A stretch of 64,000 nt of DNA from Ganoderma boninense (Eukaryota; Basidiomycota; Agaricomycetes; Polyporales; Polyporaceae): positions 1,099,498 to 1,163,497 of the forward strand of contig CM035304.1 in NCBI GenBank assembly GCA_002900995.3, read 5' to 3'. A program made the position numbers and the translations under genes. The notes under the pieces are model-generated. The model saw only the letters and a program-made list of their open reading frames with translations, was not told where the DNA came from and made no database searches. Positions 33,332-45,367 of this stretch are shown piece by piece (the first letter of the stretch is position 1; the number at the start of each line of letters is the position of its first letter).

Positions 33332-33584
33332 ATCGTTGTGGATCCTGGATGCATTATTGAAGCATGTACTTACTAAGTATTGGTATCTCGGTCATGAAAT
33401 AGATGTTGTACATGCGCTAATCGTCCTGAATATTGCATGCACCATCGTCGTTCCGGAGCATCATCCGTCCTCCGCATACACACAAGGGTGACTATCCCGG
33501 AGATAATCTGTACCACATTGCGCAGAAATCCAGCTCGCTCGCGTCGAGGAGCCCATCTAAGGCCTGTCATGCTGCAGCTGGACG

Positions 33585-35482
33585 TCAGTCGACCACGGTC
33601 CACTCGGTTGCATCTCGCCTTGCACAGATTGACACAACATTACGCACATCGTCGGAAGAACATTTCGATCTGCCCGGGAATTCGTCGCCGGGCTCAATGC
33701 CTACATCGGTTTCATAGAGATCCAAGTCTACATGGACAGGATGGGCGAATGACGCAACGAAGGCTGGAAGGTTATTGCTGGAATGCACGGCGAACACGAG
33801 AGCCGTCGAGTGGGGGCTGTGTCCTTGGCCTTGAGTATCTTGCAAGGATAATGTCGCGAGTGCGACGGTGTTGTCGAATTGTCGGAGCGAGAGGATAAAG
33901 CGACATGCAAGGATAGAGGTTGCACTGCGTGTGCAAGGCTGATATGTCAGATGAGAGCAAGAGAGAAGGGGGTTGAAATGTCGGACTGACACATCGTAGA
34001 ATTGCACTAGGAAGCTGTCCACGGCCGTGAGCCCAGCGTGAAGCACTTGGAGACGATTACAGGTACCTACGGGTCGTAGAACGTGGCAACGAATACCCGC
34101 CCGGTAGAGATCTCTCCGGATAACTAGCAAATATATGAGAGGTCATCATAAATTGAATAAACTGGGGTTAAAATACGTACTGACGCCATCTTGAGAATTA
34201 TGTCGACAATGTACAAGATTAAGAGAAACCTGGAAAAAATCACAGTGAACCGTCAAGGCAACATTTTCGCAGAGAGCAGCTCGTACAAGAAATACAGGCT
34301 TCCTACATTCACGCAATGTAAGCCGAGCTCGAGGATGCCGTGATCTGCAAGATGACTCACCGTTATACAGCAGGAGAGAACTGACTGTGGTACCCAAGTT
34401 GATTCCTCTTCGAATGCGGTACGACTGGTAAGCATACCACCAGGTGATGCCGACCACAAGCAGCTCTGCTATAATCTGTGACCCGCGGGATACGATCGTC
34501 ACTGCGAATTACCGCAGTGAGCTTGGGTGAGCATGCAGACGGATATCCTGCGCACCACTAGAAAACGCAATGAGATCAATTTCGACGTCATAAAACATGA
34601 ACCCGAGGCTGTTGAAGACACCTTGTAGAGAGTGTCCGAGATAATGTGACCGAGGGGCTACAATTAAATGGACTAGGAAGGTTTTTTGGATCTGCGTAGA
34701 CATCTTGAAGCTTGCAAGACAGAGGTTTACGGGCTATGGGCAGGAACGATGCTCGAAAACGCTCACAATCGCCATCACCGATGGCGGTAGTACCAGGATG
34801 TTGATTATCGCCGCCAAGTATATATTCCTGTTGGATAGCGCGTATGCGCGCAGCGCAGAAAATACTAGAGATACATCTGATAAGTTTGATGCTTGCGTAA
34901 GGAGTGAGTCTGACGTACCGCCAAATGAGATTGTAGCCAGCATTCGTGAGATGATTTGGGCCCATGCGTTAGCCCTACAGCTAGAGGGGAAAGAAAGAAG
35001 GCCATAAGCACGCTCGTCAATTCACTGGGTTGGACATTGCTGGCTACTACCTCTAGAAATGGAGTGGTAACCTTGTCGGAAGAAGGGACATTAGCGGGAA
35101 GGCTTACTAGGTCCGACATGGGATAGTTGGTTGCGATGACCAGGACATTCTGTATCAAGAGCGAATAGCGGCTCACTAGATACACTACAGGAGCGGCGGT
35201 TACTTTGGGGTGCAATCCTGAGCCCCATATCAAAGTGACCTCTTCGCCGAGACACAGGAGCCAGTCGTACAGAACGAGCGCTGGGACGGAATGTCAGGAT
35301 TGGGCCGTTCCAAAGTTGTGCACGGTGCGGTACCGGATGCGGCATTTCCACTGTATGCATTCATGTAGCTGATTTTTAAGTTCATAGGGTGATCAGGACT
35401 CCTCCGAAACAGATAAAAGGTGCTACAAGACTCGGACTCACAAACTTGCTAGTTCTTGGGCGCTGAAGTCGTTCGCGGACAT
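33585..35482 (-). CDS. DUF6533 multi-pass membrane protein, copy 5
   Basis: On the minus strand, start codon at 35480-35482 (MSANDFSAQELASL) and stop at 33585-33587. Exon sizes of 41, 35 and 167 nt match copy 1. The two 2-nt exons are 35051-35052 (AG) and 34556-34557 (TG). Motifs are YDWLLCLGEEVTLIW, SRYSLLI, YPMSDL, SCRANAWAQ, FSALRAYALSNRN, NLPSPFNCSPS, ITWWYAYQSYRIRRG and LPAFVASFAHPVHVD. It is the first of five minus-strand copies, facing the plus-strand array, and ends tail-to-tail with the carbonic anhydrase. The function is unknown. Confidence 0.88.
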
Positions 35483-35570
35483 AATGACATTCGCCTGATG
35501 CGACACCGAACAAGGAGTGCCAAGACACTGGAGAGGAAGACAACACCGGCGGGATTAGAAGTAGGGCACC

Positions 35571-35579
35571 CCTTATATG
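35571..35579 (-). promoter_or_regulatory. Putative TATA box of DUF6533 copy 5
   Basis: On the minus strand this reads catataagg, about 90 bp upstream of the ATG at 35482. Confidence 0.45.
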
Positions 35580-38500
35580 TTCCAGCCCTTTGTGGCGCCA
35601 AATGTTCGCGCCGACACACGCCTCCTAGCACAGCCTGAGTCCGCATTGAGCGGAACATCTGTCAGAAGGGAAAAAATTCAGCGTTGGCCGGACATTGAAG
35701 TAAGCTGTACCGCACATCGAAGCTATGCCGGTCCCTCACCTGATCCGTACCCGCCTGACCTCATAGGGCTCATGCTTGCGGTCTCCCGGTTCTGAGGCGG
35801 GCCAGTTTCCCTGAGTCGATCCGCGCGGGGGACTTGAGGCTAGAACTTGGTGAGGGCCGTCATTCCCGTGCCCAATTCGGATGGACTTAATCACTTGATA
35901 GTGTGGAAATATCTTGATGATGCGGACGAGAGCAGAGAGTGAATGAAGAGGCTGCTCAGAAAATGAGAACGGGTCCGACGAGAGTCGCTCCAAGTTGGAA
36001 AGTTCGCATGCACGACAGGCGCTAAGTATGTCGGCGACTGCCGGCTCTCCCTCGTGCCCTCTCGTCCCCTGGAAGGACTCGTCCATCCCAGCCACCTCTA
36101 CACACGGCGACACATCCTCATGTTTCCTCTATTCGTATATCCACCAAACACACTATTCTGGCTTGATAATCTAGTGTCCCAACCTCGTACTGTCCTCTCG
36201 TCCAACTTAGCGATTCGTATGGCGCCCCGGCCGAAATCTGACCAGGGGCCGACTTCCCGCTCCTCGCGTCGCTTGGACTAGAAGGACATGGCCGTCGCAG
36301 GAAACACTGAAAGATGTATGTGCAGTTGACGGTAAGTGCTCATTTTGACGTCCTACATGCTGATGCAAGCATACTTTGGTCCAACGGCCGCGGGGCCTCC
36401 AGCCTGGAGTTAACGTCAATTTTTCGTGGCCTTGAAGCCAGGGGGAGGAGCCAGGCTACACTCAGCTTGAACTGAGGCCCGTGCTCCAGTACGTCGCATC
36501 GCTACCTGCCTCACTCCACTGTCTCCTTAACGCGCTCGTCAGTTCTTTATCACCTCCCATCTCTCTGTGCGGACCCCTCTCGTGCGTCAACGCCCGGAAC
36601 GAGACGGACAGATCGCTAGCAAGCAACAATGGACGGCATGGCTGGTCGGTAGGGTCCCACGAGAGACCTATCCTTCTCCACGTGGTGCTCGTGCAGCGGA
36701 GCCTCCATCCATCCCACCTCCAGAAGTCGCGGTTAACAGTTGGAGAGCCCCACGGGAACATTCATGGTGAAGATGGACCGAGCGCCCTTCGTGCAAAGGT
36801 GTGACGTGGAGCACTGAGCTCGGGCAAGACGGCGAGGCGATGATCATGAGGACGCAAGCGTCGGCGAAGATAGGAACATGGTGAGAGTCGGACTCGTCGC
36901 TGAGTAGGAGCTCAACACGGCGGGCCGATTTCATCCCGGGAAAGCTGCCACTACCACCGGCGTACGTCTCCGGACCACGACGCTGAGGTCTGGATACCGG
37001 GATACGGCAGCGCGGTGAGTACAGCACTCTGTCTACTCCCAAACTCCTGCTTCTTCGTATCTCATCGCACTCCACCTTCCAATCGGTCCCTCACTCTCAT
37101 TTCCTTTCACTGCCAATGCCGTCGTAATTATGTCCCGCTCAGCGACAACTCTCGCCATCCACTCCAAGCGCGCGGTGCCAGAGATCCCACCTCGGTGTGC
37201 GCCTCCCTCCCGGGGTCCCTCAAGCCCATCGAGAGAGACGTCCAGCCCTCTCACTCCCTGTCCCGTTGCGGTACCTTCCACTCTTTTCAAGCCCTCTCCA
37301 TTCTTCCCTCGAGAGCCGGCACCCCATCTACTACCTCTCCATCTCAAGATCGAGGTATCGCGGCTATGAGGTCTTACTCCGATCTCTTTTCCGGTGTCGC
37401 ACTTGGTTCTTCATGCATTACGATAGGAACTTGCTACCGAGGAGCTCGTCATCGGATGGACTGACGTGGTGGCATTCGACTCTGTATTCTTGCGTCCTAG
37501 ATCCCAAAGTGCGTCTGTTCCGCCCTCACCGTCACCTTCAGACGTCAGAGTGTGGACCACCACCCCTCGCCCTCCGCCCTCCGCCGTCGTCCATGTCCTA
37601 TAACGTTCACGGCATCGACACTCTGTGTCTCTTAGACGGTGTTATGGGTATGCTGTCCTGGATGGAGATCGTAGCCACTCTCCGCCCATCTGTAGGCACC
37701 GTCTCCATCTTGGCGTTATAAATCTACTCTAGACGACGACGGCCCCTCTTCATTGCGCCTCCGCTCAGGTTGTCACGCGGCTCGAGTGGACCAGATTCGG
37801 AGCGCTACAGCGCCGTTGTACCACGAGCACAAGCATGCCCAATCTCGGACTCAACAACGGACGTTCAGAGTACAACCCTTCCGCCTGCCACCTCTGCAAG
37901 CTGCTCAAGTCTCGAGGATGCGTGAGCTTTCCATGCTGTCCACGTCAAGTCCTTCCACCTTCGCCACTCGCCTACCCTATCGCTCACTAGCAGGCTGCTT
38001 TGGAGGACTCCAATGCTCTCTGTGGAGCTTCCCTCGCATCGTTCTGCGTTCTTGCGTCGCGACCCTCTAGTGGTGTGCAAACTCCCGTGCGGGGCTCGAG
38101 GACGTCCGTGCGATGCTTGTCAAGCAGACGTCTGGTGTCGACTTCCCCCGGCCTTGCGGAAACTCTTGTCGCGCTTGCTCAGAGCCGTCCGACCCAAGTG
38201 CCTGACGTGTTACGGGTATGGTAGCCAGCCCGCGAAAGTCGAAGAGACTTGCGATGTTGGCGTATCGGATGGCCTCGCGCGGAGCTAAAGTGGCAGTCTC
38301 CTGGTATTCGTCGCGTCGTTGAGCAGCTCCCCCTCGCTATGCGCAACTCCTTGCGCGTGAAAGCGACCTGACAGCGGTGGATGGTGTCTTCGATCCTGGC
38401 TGGGTCCGCGGCCTTCTCGCGATGGCGATCGTCATCTGCGGAGTCGAACCCCATGCCTCTGTCGTTAATGAGACGCCGCGTGAGACAAACATTGGCGTGG

Positions 38501-40004
38501 CTCGCTCACGCAAACGAGTCCCGCGAGGGTGAGGCCATTCGTGCTTGCGACGGAGATGCTCCAGCCATTACGTAGTCGACTGCGGCCAGAAGAAGGATGG
38601 TGTCGGATACTGCCACAGCAACCTATGGCCGGACTAACTCGGAGATACTGGAGAGATCACCAATCTGTTATCGGAGCAATATTCTGGCTACCTACGCCGC
38701 TCTTGTGCTCGTTGCGAGCCTTTCCGCGCGACTAGTTACTCATACCTAGTCCCTCCACTTTCGCGACCCTCATATCCTCTCGCGCGCACTCTCGTGGCTG
38801 TTGCAGGCTTGCAAGGGCTTCCCCATCACCGCGATGTATGCTCCCGTGATCGACGTCCCCATTATCCGCAAGCTCTGGGAGAAGGCGGTGCCTGTTGAGC
38901 ACTGTCTGTGTCTGCTACCTCTGGTTGCCCGGGAATGCCGCGTCGCGCTCGCGCGGCCGTCCCGACTCCAGTACCGGTCCTACTTGGGAGATGCAAGGCG
39001 GCTCTTCTCGTGTTCGCCCCGACGGGAAGCAGCTCACGCTTGCTAGCGCGCGATTCGCTGTCCCAGCATCGTCACTGGAGCATAGAGCGCACCGCCCTCA
39101 ATCCAGGCTGGTCGCCCTCTTCTTCCGTTGGTTATTCTCGCATGCAGTTGCAGTCTAAACCTGTTTGGCCATGCTCGTGCTCAGGACATATCAAGAGCTC
39201 CTTCAGAATAGCCCAAGTGCGACGGTGTGGGGGCAGATGACTTGTGATCCTTGGGGTAGTCTCCTCGTCGGAGTCAGAGCTCGGCAAGACTAGAGCTATG
39301 TATGTGCCGGTTAGGTGTGCCACATTGTCTATCGTTACGAATATGGCGATTGATTTCGAGTAAACATGCAGGTGTTTCGCGCGTGCCTAGAGGGCCACGC
39401 TGGATCGACATGAACACGACACATTGCCCTTCCGGATAGATAGTCCCATGACGTGAAGGTGGTCGCGAGTCCACATTGAACAGTATACATTGCTTGATGG
39501 CGCACGAAATGTGTCTCGTTTGTCGCATGAAAAACTCGCTATTGGGCAAGAGCACTAGGCAATACGTATCTACGCGGTCTTAATGTCGGCTGTCGCCAGG
39601 ATTCCGGAGAACTCTGCCTCGCGCGGGATCCTCCCAGTTCCGGCACTCCGGAGATCGTAGCCAGCCAGCGACACTGGCGGACGTTCTGAGTGTCAGCCTC
39701 GCGGGGAATCTCAGGGCGAACCTCCTTGTGTCACTCGCGTCGCAGGACAACTCACGCTTCTGAGCGCGCACCTCGTTGTTGAAACGTCCTGGTACTCGTT
39801 CTGTATTCGACTTGTACTCTACTTTGTCGCGCACAAAGCCTGACGGCATACCGTTCATCATCACCACTCTATCAACGCCTCGATTTGGAGGACGGGGCGA
39901 TATCATACCAAGAACGACCTCGACAAAGGCCCTAAGCCGAGCTGTCCGGAGCGGCGGAGAGTTTGAGGCTTCGACCAGAGGCTTGGGTATGACTAGAGGA
40001 TGCC
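35580..40004. other. 4.4 kb without supportable gene
   Basis: Many overlapping ORFs under 180 codons occur on both strands, none with a domain that I recognise. Proline/serine-rich frames around 37015-37720 and a few Cys-containing stretches near 38090-38170 look like decayed exons, but they cannot be joined. Possibly the remains of one or more dead genes. Confidence 0.4.
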
Positions 40005-41721
40005 TCAACTGGAGGTCGGCAACCCAGATGCCTCTTCAACTTCGTCATCTTCCTCATCCAATGTAAATGAGTCGATGTGGACAGGATGAGCGAAGGATGC
40101 TATGAATGCTGGGAGTCTGTCGCTAGGGCGTGCAGCAAAATCGAGCACTGCGGAAGCTTCATGCCCTCCGACTGGAAACACCACACTGGGAACCGTCACA
40201 GAGGCAGCGGTGCTGTCGAATTGGCGGAGGGAGAGGATAAATCGACAGGTGAGAATCGAGGCTATCCTGATTCTGGTCAGAATATTTTGGGAAGAGGAGC
40301 TGTCAGTGGAGAGAACGTACGGGTCGTAAAAGATGATCATGAGCCTGTCAGCGTCGAACACCGAGGCTGGAACCTGTGAGTCATGATGAGAAAAGGCGCG
40401 GTGTGGTGAAAGGTTGGTTGGATGGCACACCTGTGCCGTGTTGAAGATGATATCGAGGATGTACATGTTCGCAAGCACGCTGAAAAGAAGCCATAAACGT
40501 CTAACATTAGAAGATCGGAAGAACTAGGCGTACAGAAAATAGAGACTTCCTGATTGCGCCCCCTGTTAGCTAGCCATAGGACGTGTTATATGAGGACTCA
40601 CCATTGTATACCAGAACAGAACTGATGGTCCTACCCAATTTTACTCCTTGTCGAATGCGATATGACTGGTATGTATACCACCAGGTGATACTGATGACAA
40701 GCAATTCCCCTGCAAGCTGCGAGGCTCGGAAGACGATAATTGCTATATGTTCCGGGAGTGTGAAGCGTAGGAGGACTTTCAATTAGTATACTGCTTACAA
40801 CTGCAATTAAATATAAATTTATCAGCGTTGCTCGAAGGTAAGGGTGCTATTGAACCCACATGATAGAGACTGTCTGCGATATGAAGCTCGAGGGACTGCA
40901 ATTGAAAGGACTGGGCAGGTTTTGAGGAACTGTATACACATATTGAAGCTGAAAGATTTTTGTCACCAAAGTCAGCAGAAGTCCCACATGCGATAACTCA
41001 CAATCGTCATCGCTGAGGGTGGTAATGCCAAAATGATGATTATGACTATCATCCACGCATTTCTGTCTGATAGTGCGTATGAACGCAGAGCCGAAAACGC
41101 TGAAACCAAGTCTAGATCTGGATATGAATGAGAAGTCGAAGTTTTCATACGCACTAGTGATTGCCATTATCCCTAGTATACGTGCGATGGTTTGAGCCCA
41201 CACATTTGCGTTACAGCTATCGAGGATATGGTCAGCATGATGTAAGTATATTATATCAACTTTTCTCAACGGACAGCTACTTCTAAATGTCATATAATGA
41301 GTCCATATAAACAAATACGTGTTTGATGTGGCTTACCATGTCAGACATTGGATAGTTCGTTGCAATGGACAAGATAGCCTGTAAAAGATATGAATAGCGA
41401 CTGAATACATAGACCACAGAGGCAGCAGAAACTCTCGGCTTCCGATCTGAGCTCCATATGAACCTGACCTCCTTGGTCAGGCATAGAAGCCAGTCGTATA
41501 CGAGAAGGGCTATCACAATATATATGATAGTAAGGATCATTCCATTCCGAAAAAAAGGATGCAGGAGACGGCCATACCAGGTGCTGCATTTCCCATGAGT
41601 GCGTTCAAGTCACTATTATTCAATAATCCACAAGGGTCAGTGTATCTTCATACTTGACATGAAATCGTATGGGGACTCACAGAAGCCATGCGTAATGCAC
41701 GCTAACCTCAGGCACAGACAT
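40005..41721 (-). CDS. DUF6533 multi-pass membrane protein, copy 6
   Basis: On the minus strand, start at 41719-41721 (MSVPEVSVHYAWLL) and stop at 40005-40007. The first exon is 41 nt. The 2-nt exons are 41281-41282 (here AA, giving Asn instead of Ser in NCNANVWAQT) and 40799-40800 (TT). Motifs are YDWLLCLTKEVRFIW, FSRYSYLL, YPMSDM, FSALRSYALSDRN, NLPSPFNCSPS, ITWWYTYQSYRIRQG, and DRLPAFIASFAHPVHIDS near the C-terminus. The changed microexon sequence with unchanged length is informative: the length, not the bases, is conserved. The function is unknown. Confidence 0.88.
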
Positions 41722-41806
41722 GCTTGTTTAGCCGTAGTGGTTGTGAATGAAATGCGGCAAGAGTGACCGGGGTGGGATGTAAGAACACGATGCCAGGAAG
41801 GGGGGA

Positions 41807-41814
41807 CTTATATT
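41807..41814 (-). promoter_or_regulatory. Putative TATA box of DUF6533 copy 6
   Basis: On the minus strand this reads aatataag, 86 bp upstream of the ATG. Confidence 0.5.
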
Positions 41815-43419
41815 CCCCTCCTTCCAGAACGCCGCTACCTCGCCAACGGGTGCATAGTTTGACATCTACAGATGAAATATCTGTCAGCCGAGTTTGATGC
41901 AGAGAACCCTCCCCACAAACCGTTGGCGTTCTGCTGTATTTGTCGCCTGCACATGCATAGAGGCTCTCTTGCGAACTCAATCTTCTTCTGCATTCGATGC
42001 ACGTTTGACAGATTGGTAAAATGACTGGATCAATACTTTAAACGTAATTAAAGCAAAACAAGTGCCGTATATACACTCGCGCAAAGACTGGATCCAGCTT
42101 GCAAGATGAGGACCCATCACGACTAAGTAAGTACCACGAAGGGGGTAAAGCGCTTCTTTACAGCGCTGACACGCCGGGAAGCCGACGGTCAGCGGGATGC
42201 AGAATGTGCGCACCGTTAATGACGCTGACGTGGAAGGAAGACAGGACGCACAAACGTAGGTGATGGTACGAGAATTGGGGCCGGTTTGAGTTCCATGAGA
42301 TAATGCCGAGACCGAAGTCCGACTATCGCTGCTGAACGCTAATGTAATAGAGCGCACGAGGAGACATCATCCAAGTTGCACCCACTCAGCTACAGACGCC
42401 TTGAACGTGGCCGGAAATTGCCTGAGACTTCTCATGTCCCGCCGCTTCTACGTGTCATCAACTCGTCCATCTCGAGCCCCTGAGCCAATTTCTTCTGCCC
42501 ATTTCCTGCTTTTGTCACCAAAATACACTCAACGACGCATTTGAGCTGGTGCTTCTCGTTCTACCGTCGCTCTGCGTCAACGCATCAACACGCGTAGCAA
42601 GACTTGCTCATAGTCATAGAGCAACACGAATCAATCATCTTGAAGACGACCAGGCTACCATCTTAAGCTTGAGTTTCCGCACGTGTATGTTCTAAGTTAT
42701 ACTTCAGCACTACCTTGCTGACCACTGTCATTCAGCGTTGGATGTGATTATCTAGCAGCGTGTCTCTGCTGACTTCTCGCGGCCATGGAGTATGGGACAG
42801 GAACTGATTGACTCTCCGTGTGATGATGCAGATGATACGGATGATTCGGTGCAAGGTGCGTCATATCTCGAGGTTTCTGGCGATACACCATCAGAGCTGC
42901 AGCGCAAGAATTCCACGATCCTCTTTCCCAACTCCTCTATCCTCACACCCAAAAGCCTTTTCCGGCAGTTTATCACCAGGCTGTCCTTCGGGATCAAAAG
43001 ATGCCTCAACTCACCTTGAGACAAACATGACGTGGGGGATAAAGCGACTTCTATCCATCTTTGGGGGGCTGTACGATGGATAGCGTGATGAGGTACGGGC
43101 AGATTATCAGCAACCTGCGCAAGAAGACGATACGATGGGAGACACACGGCCGAAATAGATGCAGTGTAGCCCTCCCGATCCACCATTACGGTCGTAGATC
43201 TTATCGCAAGTGTAGCGAGTACTCCGTACTGACCTCCAAAACTTCATAAGGGCTGGAACGGCAGTTTGCATGAAGCTTCGACCGAATGACATGTGCGGAA
43301 ACGTTGTGGTACAGCAAGCCTACCCTCAGATTCAAAGCGGCAAGTCCGGGTCGCGCAAATCAAGCGATTTATACCTGTAGTGCTGCACAGGAAGAAGTAC
43401 CTGTGGTGATTATTTACCG
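41815..43419. other. No supportable gene
   Basis: Minus frames at 41977-42357 and 42752-43186 and the overlapping plus frames lack recognisable domains. Confidence 0.4.
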
Positions 43420-45289
43420 TTAGTCTAACCCAACATGTCCTGGAGTGGACTTCTCGTGAACAGTGGTATACTCACTGGAGGATATCCCGAAGACAGTTGG
43501 CGGTTCAATTGTGGCGAAGGATCGATTTGCAGGACCATGTGGGCGCAGCCCACTTGTACTAGCAACGACACGTACTTCTCCGTGGTCTGGTCCATCATAG
43601 AGTGTTGCTTCAGGCCCGCCTACCTCAGACCGATCCGAATCGACGTGGACAGGATGAGCAAAGGACGAGATAAAAGCGGGGAGGCCGTCGTTGTGGTGCG
43701 CTCCGAATCGAAGGACCGTTGAGTCTGTATGCTCCCTGAGTTGGCTCGATGATAACCCTGGAAAATCCGAGCTTGACGCGACGTTGCTGTCGAATTTCCG
43801 AAGAGAGAGGACGAAGTGGCAAACGAGAATCGAAGTGATCCTGCGAGCATCGTCAATCACATAATACGCCGAATGGGGAGACGACGCGACCTACGGGTCA
43901 TAGAATATGGTCATGAGGCTGTCTGCACTCAAGACCACGTCGGGTACCTGGAGCGAAATGAGAGGTGAGATTGAGACGCTCGCAAGATGTCGGAGATGAC
44001 CGTACTGGTGCGGTGCGGAAGATGATATCGAGGATATACAGAGCCGCGAGAAACCTAATGCTTTTGGAGTGAGCTCCGAAGATCACACCCTAAGAAGGAA
44101 GGCGCACAAGAAATAGAGACTTCCTAGTTATGCAGCATGTTAGTGCTCGTGTTTGGACAGAACTATCCACGAGGTAACTCGCCGTTGTAGAGGAGCAGCG
44201 AACTGACGGTATTCCCGAGCTTGACACCTCGCTGAATTTGATACCACTGGTAGGAGTACCACCAGGTGATACCGACCACCAGCAGCTCCGCTGCAAACTG
44301 CGATGCTCTTGTCGCCATGTACACTACGGTAGGAGCGATGAGCGACAGATAAAAGCGTCAGATTAGCACGCGTCGTACCGCTGAAATTGGTTATCACTTG
44401 TACACGCCATCGACAGAATGCGGTAAACAGAGCTTACCTTATGGAGAGTGTTGGAGAAAGCGATACTGAGGCGCTACAATTGAATGGACTGGGTAGGTTT
44501 TGCGAGGATATGTGGACGGATTGGATCTTCGTGGGCAAATGGCTCAGAAATGTTTACAAAAATGGTGCGCGGAAGCTTACGATTGGCATTATCGTTGGGG
44601 GAAGTGCAAAAACGATGATTATAACGACAATCCATACACTCCTGTTCGACAATGCATATGCACGTAGTGCGGAGAAGGCTTGAAGCCGACAAGCCAGAGT
44701 TAGTCAGAATGGGAGTGTGTTTAGGGAAGGTGGATGTGCCTACCGCTGACCGGAATGGGGCTGAGCATCGTGACGGCAGCCTGGGTCCAAATATTCGCCC
44801 TACAGCTAACAGGAGTGGCACATGTTAAGATAGAGGAATTTATCACCCAGTGAGCGAGCATCCGTTACCTCTGCGTACCTGTGATCAGCTCTGTATGCGA
44901 GAAAGTAGAGATGATCTGGCTTACGCGGTCTGACATCGGAAAGTTCGACAGAATGCCCAGAACGCTCTGTATGAGCAATATATAACGACTACAGGCGTAC
45001 ACCAGTAGCGACCCCGTAGCCTTTGAGCGACTGTTCCATATAAAATCAATTTCTTGGTCGAAAGAAAGGATCCAGTCGTAGATGACGAGTGCTAAGACAC
45101 GAGATTAGTATCGCAAAACGGAGTGATACTATTCATGCTTGTACCAGAAGCAGCATTGCCACAGTACGTAGCTATGTAGCTATTGATCGACGATCAACAA
45201 CAATGTCAGAAGTCGTGTGCTAGTAACCAAAACTAGTGCTGGACTCACAAACTCGACAGCTCTCGAGCACCGGCATTGGCGGCAGACAT
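43420..45289 (-). CDS. DUF6533 multi-pass membrane protein, copy 7
   Basis: On the minus strand, start at 45287-45289 (MSAANAGARELSSL, 41-nt exon 1) and stop at 43420-43422. The 2-nt exons are 44869-44870 (AG) and 44379-44380 (CG). Motifs: YDW, a Ser-Cys-Arg-Ala-Asn block whose Ser codon spans the first microexon, FSALRAYALSNR, TRASQFAAELLVVGITWWYS, and DGLPAFISSFAHPVHVDS in the last exon. The tail beyond that motif is longer than in copies 1-3. The function is unknown. Confidence 0.87.
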
Positions 45290-45359
45290 GGTTTCCTGAA
45301 TTGATGCGGATGATGGGATGGGAGGAGTATGTCTGAGGGGACGAGTTACGGTGCGGACG

Positions 45360-45367
45360 CTTATATC
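45360..45367 (-). promoter_or_regulatory. Putative TATA box of DUF6533 copy 7
   Basis: On the minus strand this reads gatataag, 71 bp upstream of the ATG. Confidence 0.5.

Noticed and set aside
38000..38220. Zinc-cluster transcription factor (Cys-rich frame)
   Set aside because: Cysteine spacing does not fit the Zn(II)2Cys6 pattern, and no intact gene surrounds it.
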